Program-made: the position numbers and the translations under genes
The notes under the pieces: generated by a model
What the model was told of the DNA's origin: nothing
Database searches by the model: none
The model's input: the letters and a program-made list of their open reading frames with translations, nothing else
Shown: in pieces, positions 16,007-24,540 of the stretch
Layout: every line of letters starts with the position of its first letter
How positions within the stretch are numbered: position 1 is the first letter of the stretch
From: an uncultured bacterium
GTDB taxonomy: Bacteria > Pseudomonadota > Gammaproteobacteria > Burkholderiales > Burkholderiaceae_E
DNA: 32,377 bases
Direction: 5' to 3'
NCBI GenBank assembly: GCA_903866395.1
Contig: CAIPNM010000454.1
Location: forward strand, 1-32,377

Positions 16007-17364
16007 CAGGCGACTCCTGTCTCGGTCGTGGGAACTTCGACTCCGGTGAGGCTGCTCAGGGCCGCCTGAGCAGCCGCAAAAGGTGACCGGTCGTCAGTGC
16101 GCTGCTTGAGGAAGTCGCGTATCGCCTCGATCTTGTCGATGGCTTCATCGGTGGTGGCATCGCCGCCGCGTTTGTATTCGCCAATCTTGACCAGCAGTTC
16201 CACCTCGGCATACTTCGCCATCAACTCTCGAAGGCGTCCTGCGGCCGAACGGTGCTCGCGACTCACCACCGCGTTTTGTACGCGGCTGGTTGACGCGAGA
16301 ATGTCAATCGCGGGATAGTGATTCGCCGCGGCCAGGTTGCGGGAAAGAATGATGTGGCCGTCGAGGATGGAGCGGGTTTCGTCAGCGATGGGCTCGGTCA
16401 TGTCATCACCCTCTACCAGCACGGTGTAGAGCGCTGTGATCGAACCTCTGTCATTCATGCCAACTCGCTCCATGAGCTTGGGGAGCGTGGCGAATACCGA
16501 GGGCGGAAATCCGCGACGGGTGGGCGGCTCGCCCGCTGCCAGGCCGATTTCGCGCTGCGCGCGCGCAAACCGCGTGACCGAGTCCATCAGAAAAAGAACC
16601 TTGCGCCCCTGGTCGCGGAAATATTCGGCGATGGCGGTTGCCACATAGGCTGCCTTGGCACGCTCCATCGAGGATTTATCCGAGGTGGCGCAGACAATCA
16701 CCGAACGTCGGCAGCCTTCCACGCCCAATTCATTTTCGATGAACTCGCGAACCTCGCGGCCACGCTCGCCGATCAGCGCAATCACGATCACGTCGGCCGC
16801 TGCCCCCTTTACCAGCATGCCAAGCAGCGTGGACTTGCCACCTCCCGCAGCGGCAAAAATGCCCATGCGCTGACCTTCGCCACAGGTCAGCAGGCCATCG
16901 ATGGCACGCACCCCAAGCGGCATGGGGTCCTTGATGATTCGCCGCTTCATCGGGTCTGGCGCGTCAGCGAACACCGGATAAAATCGATCGGCCTGCAGCG
17001 GGCCAGCGGTGTCGGCGTCGAGCGGGCGACCGAGCCCGTCAAGTACCCGGCCAAGCAGTCCGTCACCCACGGGAACCATGTGGGCGCGCCCAGTGGGGGT
17101 GACCTCGGTGTATGCGGAGATGCCGTACATGTCGCCAAGCGGAGTGAGCAGTGCCGCGTCACGCGAAAAGCCAACCACCTCGGCCTTCATCTCAAAGTCT
17201 TCGCCGGGGTTGCGAAGAATGCAGACCTCACCCACTTTCACCGCTGGTACAACCGCCTTGATGATGGTTCCCACCACCTGAATCACGCGCCCCTTGATCA
17301 TGAGCGTGGGCGTGTCGTCCAGCGCCATTCGCATCATATCGGTGAGGTAATCAAAGCTCTTCAC
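16006..17364 (-). CDS. sctN: T3SS ATPase SctN
   Basis: This is the hexameric ATPase that strips chaperones and unfolds substrates at the sorting platform. The 452 residues contain Walker A (AAAGGGKST, Lys177), the catalytic-type GERGREV (199-205), Walker B LFLMDS (Asp261) and the [11 protein letters not shown] loop, all intact. The start is a GTG at 17364 with AGGG before it, 21 bp after the sctL stop. The C-terminal helical part (about 380-452) contacts SctL and SctO. The stop overlaps sctO (TGATG). Confidence 0.98.
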   Translation of the reverse strand: MKSFDYLTDMMRMALDDTPTLMIKGRVIQVVGTIIKAVVPAVKVGEVCILRNPGEDFEMKAEVVGFSRDAALLTPLGDMYGISAYTEVTPTGRAHMVPVGDGLLGRVLDGLGRPLDADTAGPLQADRFYPVFADAPDPMKRRIIKDPMPLGVRAIDGLLTCGEGQRMGIFAAAGGGKSTLLGMLVKGAAADVIVIALIGERGREVREFIENELGVEGCRRSVIVCATSDKSSMERAKAAYVATAIAEYFRDQGRKVLFLMDSVTRFARAQREIGLAAGEPPTRRGFPPSVFATLPKLMERVGMNDRGSITALYTVLVEGDDMTEPIADETRSILDGHIILSRNLAAANHYPAIDILASTSRVQNAVVSREHRSAAGRLRELMAKYAEVELLVKIGEYKRGGDATTDEAIDKIEAIRDFLKQRTDDRSPFAAAQAALSSLTGVEVPTTETGVA

Positions 17365-17385
17365 GGTGGGCCCTGGTGGTCGCCG

Positions 17386-18012
17386 TCAGACTCTACTTCC
17401 CAGAACCTTCTGGAAGCCTTGCTCGATAGCCTGCAGTTGCGACTCGATGCTGGCTTCTACCAGACCGATCTCGCTTTCCAAGATGGTGGCATCGAGCTTT
17501 AAACGCGGATCGGCAACGATATCGAGAATACCCACACCTGGAAACTGCTCCAGCAATTCGGAGGCGCGGGCACGAACCTGTTCAACATGCTCAGGTGCAA
17601 TTCTTAATGTGAGCTGGCGTTGATTGCGAAGCACTGACAACGCGCTTCGAACCACCGCCATGACCCGCTCGGTATCAGAAAAATCCGCCATCAGGCGACG
17701 CACCGCGTCCATGACCAGGCTGACCATTCTTTGCTCGATCGATGCAAAGAGTTCAACCGTTCGCGAGGCGGTTTCAATCATTCGCTCGGTCAGTTCCAGT
17801 CTGGCCTCCTCCAAGCCCTGCTGATAGCCGCGCGCGCGCTCCGCCTCGAGCTGCTGACGGGCTGAACCAAGAAGCTGGGCGGCCTCCTGTCGCGCATGCT
17901 CAAGAAGCGCAGAGGCCTCCAACCAGGCGGCCGCCTCCGCCGCGGGCACCACGGGATCGGAGGCGTCGATGGCTCCCAGGGCTTTTGAACTTGTCAGTCG
18001 GATAAAGCTCAT
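17386..18012 (-). CDS. sctL: T3SS ATPase regulator/stator SctL
   Basis: The 208-residue spoke of the sorting platform (FliH/YscL family) links SctQ pods to SctN. A charged coiled coil (about 30-85, with ARQEAAQLLGSARQQLEAER) precedes the globular C-terminal domain with LTLRIAPEHVEQVRA and LDATILESEIGLVEASIESQL. The ATG at 18012 comes 7 bp after the sctK stop; the frame extends to 18159 but only as shadow of sctK. Confidence 0.94.
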   Translation of the reverse strand: MSFIRLTSSKALGAIDASDPVVPAAEAAAWLEASALLEHARQEAAQLLGSARQQLEAERARGYQQGLEEARLELTERMIETASRTVELFASIEQRMVSLVMDAVRRLMADFSDTERVMAVVRSALSVLRNQRQLTLRIAPEHVEQVRARASELLEQFPGVGILDIVADPRLKLDATILESEIGLVEASIESQLQAIEQGFQKVLGSRV

Positions 18013-18019
18013 TGCATCC

Positions 18020-18691
18020 TCAACCGCGAGTGGGAGCCGCCAATGCTGCGAGCGCATTGTCCCAATCGGGAATGGCTGTGCTCGCCCAATCGGAATAGCT
18101 CCTGACAATGACGTCGGCGTCGTTTGACTGATACGAATCAAACGCTGATACCGACGCAATGTCCACCGGCGGGCATTTAAGAAGCAGCCTTAGGCTCAGA
18201 GCGCGGGGCAGGGTGTCGGCTGCACGTTCGATCAGGTGCCATCCGACATGTTGCAAGGCGCGGATCAGCGTCTCGATGTCCCCGACCAGGCGACGATCCG
18301 CGATTGGGTGATTGAGCGACGCCTGGTAAACGCGACTCCAGTCATCCTGCGTGACCCATTCGTCCAGCCTGACCAGCTCTGTGTTGCGAACCACCCGGCG
18401 GAGCGCCCACCCCAGCGTATCGATGGCTGCGCGGCGCGCGAGCTCGGAAAGTCGGGGCTGCGGCAGCAGGGCGACTCGGTGAAGTGCCTGGCCCGGGTCG
18501 AGTTCGGCGCCTGCTGAGCCCAGCAAGCCTGCCAGCGTGCGGGCAGGCCCAGGCTGTGCGGGATCGATCCCGGCCGGCACCCACGCGGCGAGCCGCTCCG
18601 CGTGTGCGCCCCGCGCCGGGCTATACAGGAAGTCGATTACGCTCCGTCCCGCCTCGGAAGGCAGTTGGGCAAAAACCAGCGGGAGGTTCAT
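18020..18691 (-). CDS. sctK: T3SS sorting-platform adaptor SctK
   Basis: The 223-residue soluble protein lies between sctJ and sctL, the invariant place of SctK, which joins SctD to the SctQ pods. The N-terminal half (VIDFLYSPARGAHAERLAAWVP) and the later LALRLLLKCPPVDIASV-like segment fit the YscK family, which is poorly conserved. The start overlaps the sctJ stop (ATGA). No special features are missing as far as can be judged. Confidence 0.88.
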   Translation of the reverse strand: MNLPLVFAQLPSEAGRSVIDFLYSPARGAHAERLAAWVPAGIDPAQPGPARTLAGLLGSAGAELDPGQALHRVALLPQPRLSELARRAAIDTLGWALRRVVRNTELVRLDEWVTQDDWSRVYQASLNHPIADRRLVGDIETLIRALQHVGWHLIERAADTLPRALSLRLLLKCPPVDIASVSAFDSYQSNDADVIVRSYSDWASTAIPDWDNALAALAAPTRG

Positions 18692-19494
18692 GGGGCGGGC
18701 GGCGCTCGACCATCCGCCGCACCACCCATTCGCCCGGTGCGCCGGAGGAACCAGTAGACCCCAGCGCCCGCGGCGGCGGCGGCCACCAGCACGAACACCA
18801 GCAACAGCGCCACCAGGCTCCAGATCGAGCCGGATTCAACGCGCACGCCCAATACATTGGACGGGCCCGCCGACGACTCGGGTAAGGCCATGGAGGAGGG
18901 GACGAGGACGGTTGACACGCGGTCGCTGCTCAGCCCCGGAATGCTATTGGTGACCAGGCGGCGGACCTGCGGTTGCAGCGCTTCAAGATTGGCCTCGGAT
19001 CGATGCTTGATGAACACGGCGGCCGAGGCTGGCATGGGCGGTTCGCCGCCGGACCCGCGCTCCGGCAACACCAGATGAACCCGCGCAAACAGTACACCGT
19101 CAATGCGCGACAGGGTTGCTGAAAGGTCCTGCGAGAGCGCGTAGAGGTAGCGCGCCCTCTCTTCAACAGGCGAAGAAATGAGTCCATCCTTGCGGAACAC
19201 CTCGCCCATGCCTGCGAAGCGCTCACGAGGCAGCCCCAGGACGCGAAGGATGTCCACTGCACGCGCCGACTGATTGGCTGGGACGCGAACCCCAACCATT
19301 CCCTCCTTGCCGGACACCTTGGTGGCATCAACGCCCTGGTTGATGAGGGCGGCGATGACCTCGTTGGCGTCAGCCTCCGGTACCGAGGCGAGCAGCTCAA
19401 CTCGGCCCGAACATCCGGCCAGGGACAATCCGAGGAGGAGCGTGACGAACAGACGCCGGGCAGCGTTAAATAGGAATAAAGAGAAAGCGTTCAC
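18688..19494 (-). CDS. sctJ: T3SS inner-membrane ring lipoprotein SctJ
   Basis: This 268-residue lipoprotein of the YscJ/PrgK family forms the inner ring of the basal body. The signal peptide ends in the lipobox LAGC (Cys28), then come two ring-building domains (VELLASVPEADANEVIAALINQG; ARVHLVLPERG) and a C-terminal membrane anchor (about 226-250) with a short Arg-rich tail. The start is a GTG sharing bases with the sctI stop (GTGA), so translation is probably coupled. Confidence 0.97.
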   Translation of the reverse strand: MNAFSLFLFNAARRLFVTLLLGLSLAGCSGRVELLASVPEADANEVIAALINQGVDATKVSGKEGMVGVRVPANQSARAVDILRVLGLPRERFAGMGEVFRKDGLISSPVEERARYLYALSQDLSATLSRIDGVLFARVHLVLPERGSGGEPPMPASAAVFIKHRSEANLEALQPQVRRLVTNSIPGLSSDRVSTVLVPSSMALPESSAGPSNVLGVRVESGSIWSLVALLLVFVLVAAAAAGAGVYWFLRRTGRMGGAADGRAPPAP

Positions 19495-19934
19495 TGGGTC
19501 TTGAGGATGTTTTCTAGGCTCTGGGTGGATTTGCTGACCGCCTTTCCAACCAGCTCGTATTGCACCGAAGACTGGAGCAACATGGTCTGAACGCGCAGCA
19601 TGTCGGAGACGGTGATGTCGGGCTTGTTCAAAACCTCGCCGGTGGCGCGCCAGGCGTTGGTGATGTCCGTCGATGCCGACTGAAGCCCCTGCAAGATGGC
19701 ATCGCCCAGCGTTCGCGGGGCGGCCGGGCCACTCGGTGTCGCAGCGGCTGGTCGACCCACTGTGATCGCCACTGCATCCTGTGCCACGCCGGCCGCGTCC
19801 GCCCCCCCGGGTATATCAGCAAGCGCGAGTTGAAGGCGCGCAACATCGGACGCTGGGACCGCCGCAGCGCTGGGCTCCGGGGCGACAGGAATTGCCCGCA
19901 CAAACCCGCCGATCATGTTCGCTGGATCGATCAC
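19491..19934 (-). CDS. sctI: T3SS inner rod protein SctI
   Basis: SctI forms the inner rod/adaptor that anchors the needle to the export gate. The 147-residue product ends in the conserved helix MLRVQTMLLQSSVQYELVG followed by KAVSKSTQSLENILKTQ, typical of SctI and homologous to the needle fold. The frame is open to a TTG at 19940, but an AGGAGG sequence ends one base before that TTG and seven bases before the GTG at 19934, so the GTG is the better start. The Ala/Pro-rich N-terminal half (10-80) is longer than in YscI, as in BscI-type proteins. Confidence 0.94.
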   Translation of the reverse strand: MIDPANMIGGFVRAIPVAPEPSAAAVPASDVARLQLALADIPGGADAAGVAQDAVAITVGRPAAATPSGPAAPRTLGDAILQGLQSASTDITNAWRATGEVLNKPDITVSDMLRVQTMLLQSSVQYELVGKAVSKSTQSLENILKTQ

Positions 19935-19936
19935 TT

Positions 19937-20407
19937 TCAAGCCTCCTGAGCTTCGGGCAAGCCAAGCATGCGCCGAGAGATACGTCCTGCGTGGTCGCTG
20001 GCAGGGCGCTCGGCCAAGCCCCGAAGTATCCTAAAACTTTCTGATGTTCGCCCAGATAGCTTCAGTGCAACGCCGTGAAACGCTCGAATCAGCGCCGAAT
20101 CGTCGCGTGGATCGGACATTTGCGCAGCCGTGCCGGGTGAGTGCGGCACCGACACCAGCACCTCGGCCCGTTCGAGAACCCGAACGGCCTCGTCGGGCTG
20201 ATTGCAGTTCAGCAGGGCGAGCGCAAGCCCGATGTGAGGCAACGAACTGGCGGGGGAGAGCTCGATCAGCGCGGTGAAAATCCGGTTAGCTTGATCAAGC
20301 CAGCCCCGCCCAGCAGCCACCAGACCGATTTCCGCCATTGTCCGAAATTCGTTCGGAGTAAGCGGGTCTGAGCATAACGAGGGCGCGAACGAAGCGGCGT
20401 CACTCAT
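19937..20407 (-). CDS. TPR-containing T3SS accessory protein, Bcr4 position
   Basis: The 156-residue soluble protein has TPR-like helical pairs (LVAAGRGWLDQANRIFTAL; LPHIGLALALLNCNQPDEAV; RAFHGVALKLSGRTSESFRIL). It resembles the HrpB1/YscG-like small TPR proteins more than the SycD chaperones. It lies directly upstream of sctI with four-base overlap at its stop, where Bordetella carries bcr4, whose product is reported to help the inner rod protein BscI. The ATG at 20407 is preferred over upstream in-frame starts, which give a Cys/Arg-rich extension unlike the rest. Role as a rod or needle chaperone is inferred. Confidence 0.8.
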   Translation of the reverse strand: MSDAASFAPSLCSDPLTPNEFRTMAEIGLVAAGRGWLDQANRIFTALIELSPASSLPHIGLALALLNCNQPDEAVRVLERAEVLVSVPHSPGTAAQMSDPRDDSALIRAFHGVALKLSGRTSESFRILRGLAERPASDHAGRISRRMLGLPEAQEA

Positions 20408-20480
20408 CAGCGCCCCGAGACGAACGAAACAGAAGCCGCGAGACCGCAACTCGCCGGAGAAGTTACCGCGCTGCCGCCAG

Positions 20481-20987
20481 TCACCCCTGTGTTCCTGCTT
20501 CAGGCTGTCGAAGGATCGTCAGCAGAGCACGTGCGCGGTCTGCCACCGCCCCCCTGTTGGCAGCGACTGCGGCATGCCTGACAGCCTCCAGAAGGGTTGC
20601 CGCGGCCGGGGAGCGCATGGCGATGAGAGCTTCCGCCAGCGCCAGGGCGTGACCAGGATTATCGGGCTCGGCGGTCATGGCGAGCGAGTACATAACCGCC
20701 GCCTGTGCTGCACTGCCCGTGCCCAAGATGCAGTGCCCGAAGCCGGAGAGCACTCGCGGATCGGTCGGCCGCTGGGCAAACAGAAACGCGAAGACCGAGA
20801 GCGCCTGCTCAGGCTGTTCGGCAACAAGCAGCCGGTAACCAAGCGAATAGAGATGTTCAATTGCGCCGTCAGACAGCGGGGGGCCAGCCTGCGCGGGGGA
20901 GGAGATCGACGCGAGGTTGGATTGCATGTAGCTTCGCAGGTCGGCGATGTCCGGGGCGGGAAGCGTGGTGTCAGTCATCTGACTCAT
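20481..20987 (-). CDS. SycD/LcrH-type class II translocator chaperone (second copy)
   Basis: The 168-residue TPR chaperone has the SycD pattern: an N-terminal helix, then three TPRs with LYSLGYRLLVAEQPEQALSVFAFL, DPRVLSGFGHCILGTG and PGHALALAEALIAM. The concave TPR groove would hold the chaperone-binding segment of a translocator, probably SctB just upstream. The start overlaps the sctB stop (ATGA); a second ATG three codons on is also possible. It is clearly a relative of, but distinct from, the chaperone at 23374-23889. Confidence 0.9.
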   Translation of the reverse strand: MSQMTDTTLPAPDIADLRSYMQSNLASISSPAQAGPPLSDGAIEHLYSLGYRLLVAEQPEQALSVFAFLFAQRPTDPRVLSGFGHCILGTGSAAQAAVMYSLAMTAEPDNPGHALALAEALIAMRSPAAATLLEAVRHAAVAANRGAVADRARALLTILRQPEAGTQG

Positions 20988-22171
20988 ATCCGTGTGATGG
21001 AGCGAGCGGTCTCTGAAACCGTGCGCTGGATGTCAGCTTGCATATCAAGCATTTTGTTGAATGCCTCGCGGGCGTTCTGCATGGTGTCGTTGGCATTGCT
21101 GTAGGCAGCTTCAGCGCGCTTGCTTGCGGCGTCGTATTCCTTGCCACGCGCACTTTCTTCCGCTGATTGGGCCTTGAGTGCTTCGCCCCAGATCTTTCCA
21201 GGCAGATTGGAAAGCCCGCTGAACGCACCGCCCAGCTGGTTATAAACCTGTCCCATTTGGGCAGCGGCATCGATACGCTCTTTGTAAGCTCGAAAAGCGG
21301 GTGTCTCATTAGAACTGGCTGATGTCTTCGCTGTTGGCTTCGAAAACATGTCGAGCTCAAGACCCTCCGCCATCATGTCGATTTCTGATTGCTGAACTGA
21401 CTCCCTGCTCCCAGCGGCGTCCTCCAACTTTTTAGACACCTTGATCTCCTCTGCAACTTCCTCCTGATTCTTTGCAGACTTTCGGTTGCTTTCCGCGGCC
21501 TTGGCATCGGGTTCGCTCTCAGCGGCGCTATCGATCTTGGTCTTGCCCGCGGGCTTTGGGGCGCCCGCTTGGCTGGAGCTTTCCAACGACACCTTGCTCA
21601 ACTTGGTGTTCAGGTTGGCGTTGAGCTCGGTTTCCTGCGCACGAATTTCGCTGCGCATGGAATTGACCGATTTCATCTGCATGCCCGCAAACCCGATCTG
21701 TACTGCACTGCTTACAAAGGAAAAGATCGCCTGAACAAGCTCGGCTTGGAACTGGTCTTTAGCAGCGGTACGGATCTGCTCGGCGCTGCTCAGCATGGCA
21801 CTGATCTGTGCGTCGAGCGCGCCTTCACGGTCGACCCGTGCCGCCTGCCGGTACGACAGCATGAACTCAAGAAAAACGGCACTGACCGCAGCAAGGTCGA
21901 AGGGTTGAGCGCTACGGTCGGCAATCTCAGCCCGGTACGCGTCACCTGACGCGACGCTTTGGGTGGCCGGAGCTGACATGCCCGTGGCGGCCAGCCGATC
22001 TTCTGCGCCACTTCCTTGGCCACTGGCGTCCACGTTCATCAGCACCCGCATGATGTCCGCGTCGCTGACCGTGAAAAGCGCACTGGACGATGTTTGCTCC
22101 ACAGCCGGTTTTGCGTTGGGGGCGATCTCGCCCGGCACAAACTGTCCGGCCGCTGCATCGACTCGAGTCAT
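20984..22171 (-). CDS. sctB: T3SS minor translocator SctB (BopD/YopD-like)
   Basis: The 395-residue secreted hydrophobic translocator has one membrane segment (144-166, AELVQAIFSFVSSAVQIGFAGM) followed at once by MRSEIRAQETELN, as in the YopD group. The C-terminal third is amphipathic helix/coiled coil (330-390), as expected for pore assembly. Between 197 and 265 lies a Lys/Glu/Ala/Ser-rich, apparently disordered segment that makes it longer than BopD or YopD. The ATG at 22171 has GGAG six bases upstream; a TTG two codons earlier is possible. It forms the host-membrane pore together with SctE. Confidence 0.88.
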   Translation of the reverse strand: MTRVDAAAGQFVPGEIAPNAKPAVEQTSSSALFTVSDADIMRVLMNVDASGQGSGAEDRLAATGMSAPATQSVASGDAYRAEIADRSAQPFDLAAVSAVFLEFMLSYRQAARVDREGALDAQISAMLSSAEQIRTAAKDQFQAELVQAIFSFVSSAVQIGFAGMQMKSVNSMRSEIRAQETELNANLNTKLSKVSLESSSQAGAPKPAGKTKIDSAAESEPDAKAAESNRKSAKNQEEVAEEIKVSKKLEDAAGSRESVQQSEIDMMAEGLELDMFSKPTAKTSASSNETPAFRAYKERIDAAAQMGQVYNQLGGAFSGLSNLPGKIWGEALKAQSAEESARGKEYDAASKRAEAAYSNANDTMQNAREAFNKMLDMQADIQRTVSETARSITRI

Positions 22172-22201
22172 ACTCAACTCCGCTGAAAAGGGGGATGGGC
22201 T

Positions 22202-23377
22202 TCAGGCCCTGGTGCCGCCGCGACCAAGGTTGGTGCTGATTTGCGTGGACATGTCAGCCGAGTCGCGCAGCATGCCCATGATCATCTGCATCACGCTCTG
22301 GGCCTGATCGGCCGCCTTCTTGAGCTCATCGACATTGCCTTCCATGACAGTTCGAATCCGGGCGATTTCGGCCATGATCTGCGCATTGTCGGCTTGCGCA
22401 TTGGAGGCATCCAGGGCGTACCCGGCCGCATCGAGGCCTACAGCCGCCTGGGTAGAGCCTGCGCCTGCGGTCACAACATCTGCGCCGATCTGCCCGCCAG
22501 CGGTCCACATTTTTGCCGTGCTGGAAATTTTGACGACTGTGTCGCCGACCGCTCCTGCCGACTTCCATACCGCCACGCCCGTTGCAATGCCAACGACCAG
22601 ATCAATGCCCATCTTCACCCACGCGGTGGCGGATTCCGGGGCGCCAGCCAAGCGTGACACACCTGCGACTATGCCGCCAACGGTAAAGATGCTGCCAAAG
22701 ATATCCTGAAGCTTTTGCGGGACTTCCACGCCGGCTTCCTTGAGCGCCTGAAAGACCATCCCCTGAAGGCTGTCCAGAAACGCCCCCACCGCTATTACTG
22801 CAAGGGCAATAGAGGCGCCCCCGGTAAACGGCGACGCTGCGATGGCAAGAAACGCCGCGACGCCAGAGGCCACCACCGAAAAAACGTTCTTGACCCAGCC
22901 CCAGATCCCGCTGGTTTTCCTGGCGCTTGCCTCCTGGTCCAGGTCGTTGATCCACTTCTTGACCTTCTCGAGCTGCTGCGCGTTCTTCTGCTTCATGTCG
23001 GCCTGGCTGCCGCGGATGTCCGACATCTGCCGCTGCGAGATCAGCCCATCAGTGAGTGACTGCATGTAGCTGAGCTGAACCGTCATGTCATCGACCGAGA
23101 AGAACGGCGCGGCGGCGGTATTGGCGCGAATGCGCTCGGACGCTTGGGCGGCGGTCATCTTCGGCGCCGCGAGTTGCGGCACACCCGAGCCTGCGGCGCC
23201 GTTACTGTCACGGTAAAGTCTCAGCACCTCCTCCAAATTGACGCCGGCAACCGCGCCGAGGGCGCCCAGCGCACCCAGCTCGCGGCGGGTGGCGACCGTG
23301 TCTGCTTCGATGGAGGGCAGGCGAGTGGGGGTGCTGGCGATGGAACCATCGATGGATGTGGGGCTCATGTGGATCAC
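22202..23377 (-). CDS. sctE: T3SS major translocator SctE (BopB/YopB-like)
   Basis: The secreted pore protein of 391 residues (388 from the ATG at 23368) belongs to the YopB/SipB/BopB family. A coiled-coil-like segment (100-150) is followed by the hydrophobic hairpin VFSVVASGVAAFLAIAASPF / ASIALAVIAVGAFLDSLQG (about 165-208). Two further hydrophobic stretches lie at 228-243 and 257-271, and a helical tail runs 325-380. The GTG at 23377 overlaps the chaperone stop (GTGA), while the ATG nine bases later has an AGG at better spacing; either is plausible. It lies directly after its presumed chaperone. Confidence 0.92.
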   Translation of the reverse strand: MIHMSPTSIDGSIASTPTRLPSIEADTVATRRELGALGALGAVAGVNLEEVLRLYRDSNGAAGSGVPQLAAPKMTAAQASERIRANTAAAPFFSVDDMTVQLSYMQSLTDGLISQRQMSDIRGSQADMKQKNAQQLEKVKKWINDLDQEASARKTSGIWGWVKNVFSVVASGVAAFLAIAASPFTGGASIALAVIAVGAFLDSLQGMVFQALKEAGVEVPQKLQDIFGSIFTVGGIVAGVSRLAGAPESATAWVKMGIDLVVGIATGVAVWKSAGAVGDTVVKISSTAKMWTAGGQIGADVVTAGAGSTQAAVGLDAAGYALDASNAQADNAQIMAEIARIRTVMEGNVDELKKAADQAQSVMQMIMGMLRDSADMSTQISTNLGRGGTRA

Positions 23378-23889
23378 CTGGGGGCTGTTGCGGACGGTTC
23401 TGCCGCGCGCGACAAGAGGGTAAGCAAGCCCTCGGCGCGAACACGCAGGGGACCATAAGCGGGGTCAGACGATTGTTCGATGACGATGGCGAGCGCTTCT
23501 CGCGCGTCGGCAACCCGGCCGAGCGCCGCCAGACACTCCGCCGTATGAAAGGTGGGTACCGGATCGTTGATGTCCATGATCGACGCCATGGAGTAAGACC
23601 CGATGGCGAGCTCGAACTCGCCCGTCATCTGGAGCGAGGACGCGACCGCCTGATGAAACCGGCGATCCATAGGGTCGCAGGCCACAAGCAGACGGAACAC
23701 TTTGAGGGCGTCGTCGTACCGCTGTTGGGAATACATGCCGTGGCCCACGGTATACATGGCCTCGTAGTCTTGCTCCGCAAAGCCGTGTAGGTCACCCAAG
23801 GTTCCGCCCTGCAGCAGATGCTCGGACAGCGCCGCTGCGAAGGCCTCTGCATCGCGTGGCGCACCGGGACGGGAAATTGGTTGATTCAT
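23374..23889 (-). CDS. SycD/LcrH-type class II translocator chaperone (first copy)
   Basis: The 171-residue TPR chaperone carries the SycD/LcrH signature order: an N-terminal helix with LLQGGTLGDLHGF, then MYTVGHGMYSQQRYDDALKVF, LVACDPMDRRFHQAVASSLQM and DPVPTFHTAECLAALG. The stretches YxxA.Y..GxYxxA.xxF and DP..P.FHxAEC are diagnostic. It should hold SctE (and perhaps SctB) soluble before export. A GAGGAG ribosome site precedes the ATG. Bordetella BcrH-type genes occupy the same place. Confidence 0.93.
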   Translation of the reverse strand: MNQPISRPGAPRDAEAFAAALSEHLLQGGTLGDLHGFAEQDYEAMYTVGHGMYSQQRYDDALKVFRLLVACDPMDRRFHQAVASSLQMTGEFELAIGSYSMASIMDINDPVPTFHTAECLAALGRVADAREALAIVIEQSSDPAYGPLRVRAEGLLTLLSRAAEPSATAPR

Positions 23890-23902
23890 TGGACAGTTCT
23901 CC

Positions 23903-24466
23903 TCAGCGCATGTTAGAGACGACGGAAGACTTGCTGTCAGACGATTTCTTCAGCATGTTGGTCATGGTGTCGAAGGCTTCGCTTCGCTTGTTGTTGAGCG
24001 ATTGCATCCGCACCATGTCCATCTGAGAACCGCTGGTCTCAGAGTCGATTTTGCCCTTCAACTCGGTGTCAAGGGCATCCAGTCGGGACTTGGAGAAACT
24101 CCCATTCCTGAGTTCATTAATGCTGGGCGTATTGGGTGCGATTCCCATGGCGTCAAGCATGTCGGCGAGCTTGGCGGCAGCCGTCCTCAGGGTCGCGTCG
24201 CCTTTATTCCAGTTTTGCTGCCCCGACGCGTTATCAGTATCTTTGGCGTCGCCATTGAAGCCGGTTTTGACATTTTGAAGCTGCGCACGGATGTCATTCA
24301 GCGACTTGATGCGATCGTTTCTCGCGCGAATAGCGTTGATCTGGTCACTCAACTCGGATTCGGTCAGTTTGACGCGTTCCATCTGAACCAGGATCAGAGC
24401 ATCATCCACACTCAAATTTTCGGTGTAGACCGGCGCAACGGAACCAACGCCTGAAACGGTTGACAT
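23903..24466 (-). CDS. T3SS filament/tip protein, Bsp22/EspA-like (downstream paralogue)
   Basis: The 187-residue hydrophilic helical protein closes with MDMVRMQSLNNKRSEAFDTM and a 22-residue Lys/Ser/Asp-rich helix ending SNMR. This C-terminal helix matches, from memory, that of Bordetella Bsp22, the self-polymerising tip filament, and fits the EspA-type coiled-coil filament plan. The N-terminal helix lies at about 18-60. Its neighbour at 24541-25221 ends in a closely similar way. An AAGGA ribosome site six bases before the ATG is strong, consistent with a highly made protein. It is followed within 13 bp by a translocator chaperone gene. Confidence 0.85.
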   Translation of the reverse strand: MSTVSGVGSVAPVYTENLSVDDALILVQMERVKLTESELSDQINAIRARNDRIKSLNDIRAQLQNVKTGFNGDAKDTDNASGQQNWNKGDATLRTAAAKLADMLDAMGIAPNTPSINELRNGSFSKSRLDALDTELKGKIDSETSGSQMDMVRMQSLNNKRSEAFDTMTNMLKKSSDSKSSVVSNMR

Positions 24467-24540
24467 ATAAATCCTTTCGTTAATTTGGGAGGGCCTGGCA
24501 TCACCGAAAAAATGTGCACAAAGGCCCAGGATTGAAGGGC
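24467..24540 (-). promoter_or_regulatory. Gap with possible stem-loop between the two filament genes
   Basis: The 74-bp gap contains GGGCCT (24491-24496) and AGGCCC (24522-24527), able to form a 6-bp stem with a 25-base loop, with an alternative CCTGG/CCAGG pairing in the same place. A run of six A (24507-24512, so T in the transcript sense) lies in the loop rather than after the stem, so it is not a classic terminator. It could tune the ratio of the two filament transcripts by processing or partial termination. Confidence 0.25.

Noticed and set aside
16318-17502. 394-residue plus-strand frame opposite sctN and sctL
   Set aside because: It lies wholly over the conserved ATPase and stator genes; His/Arg-rich composition and no domain.
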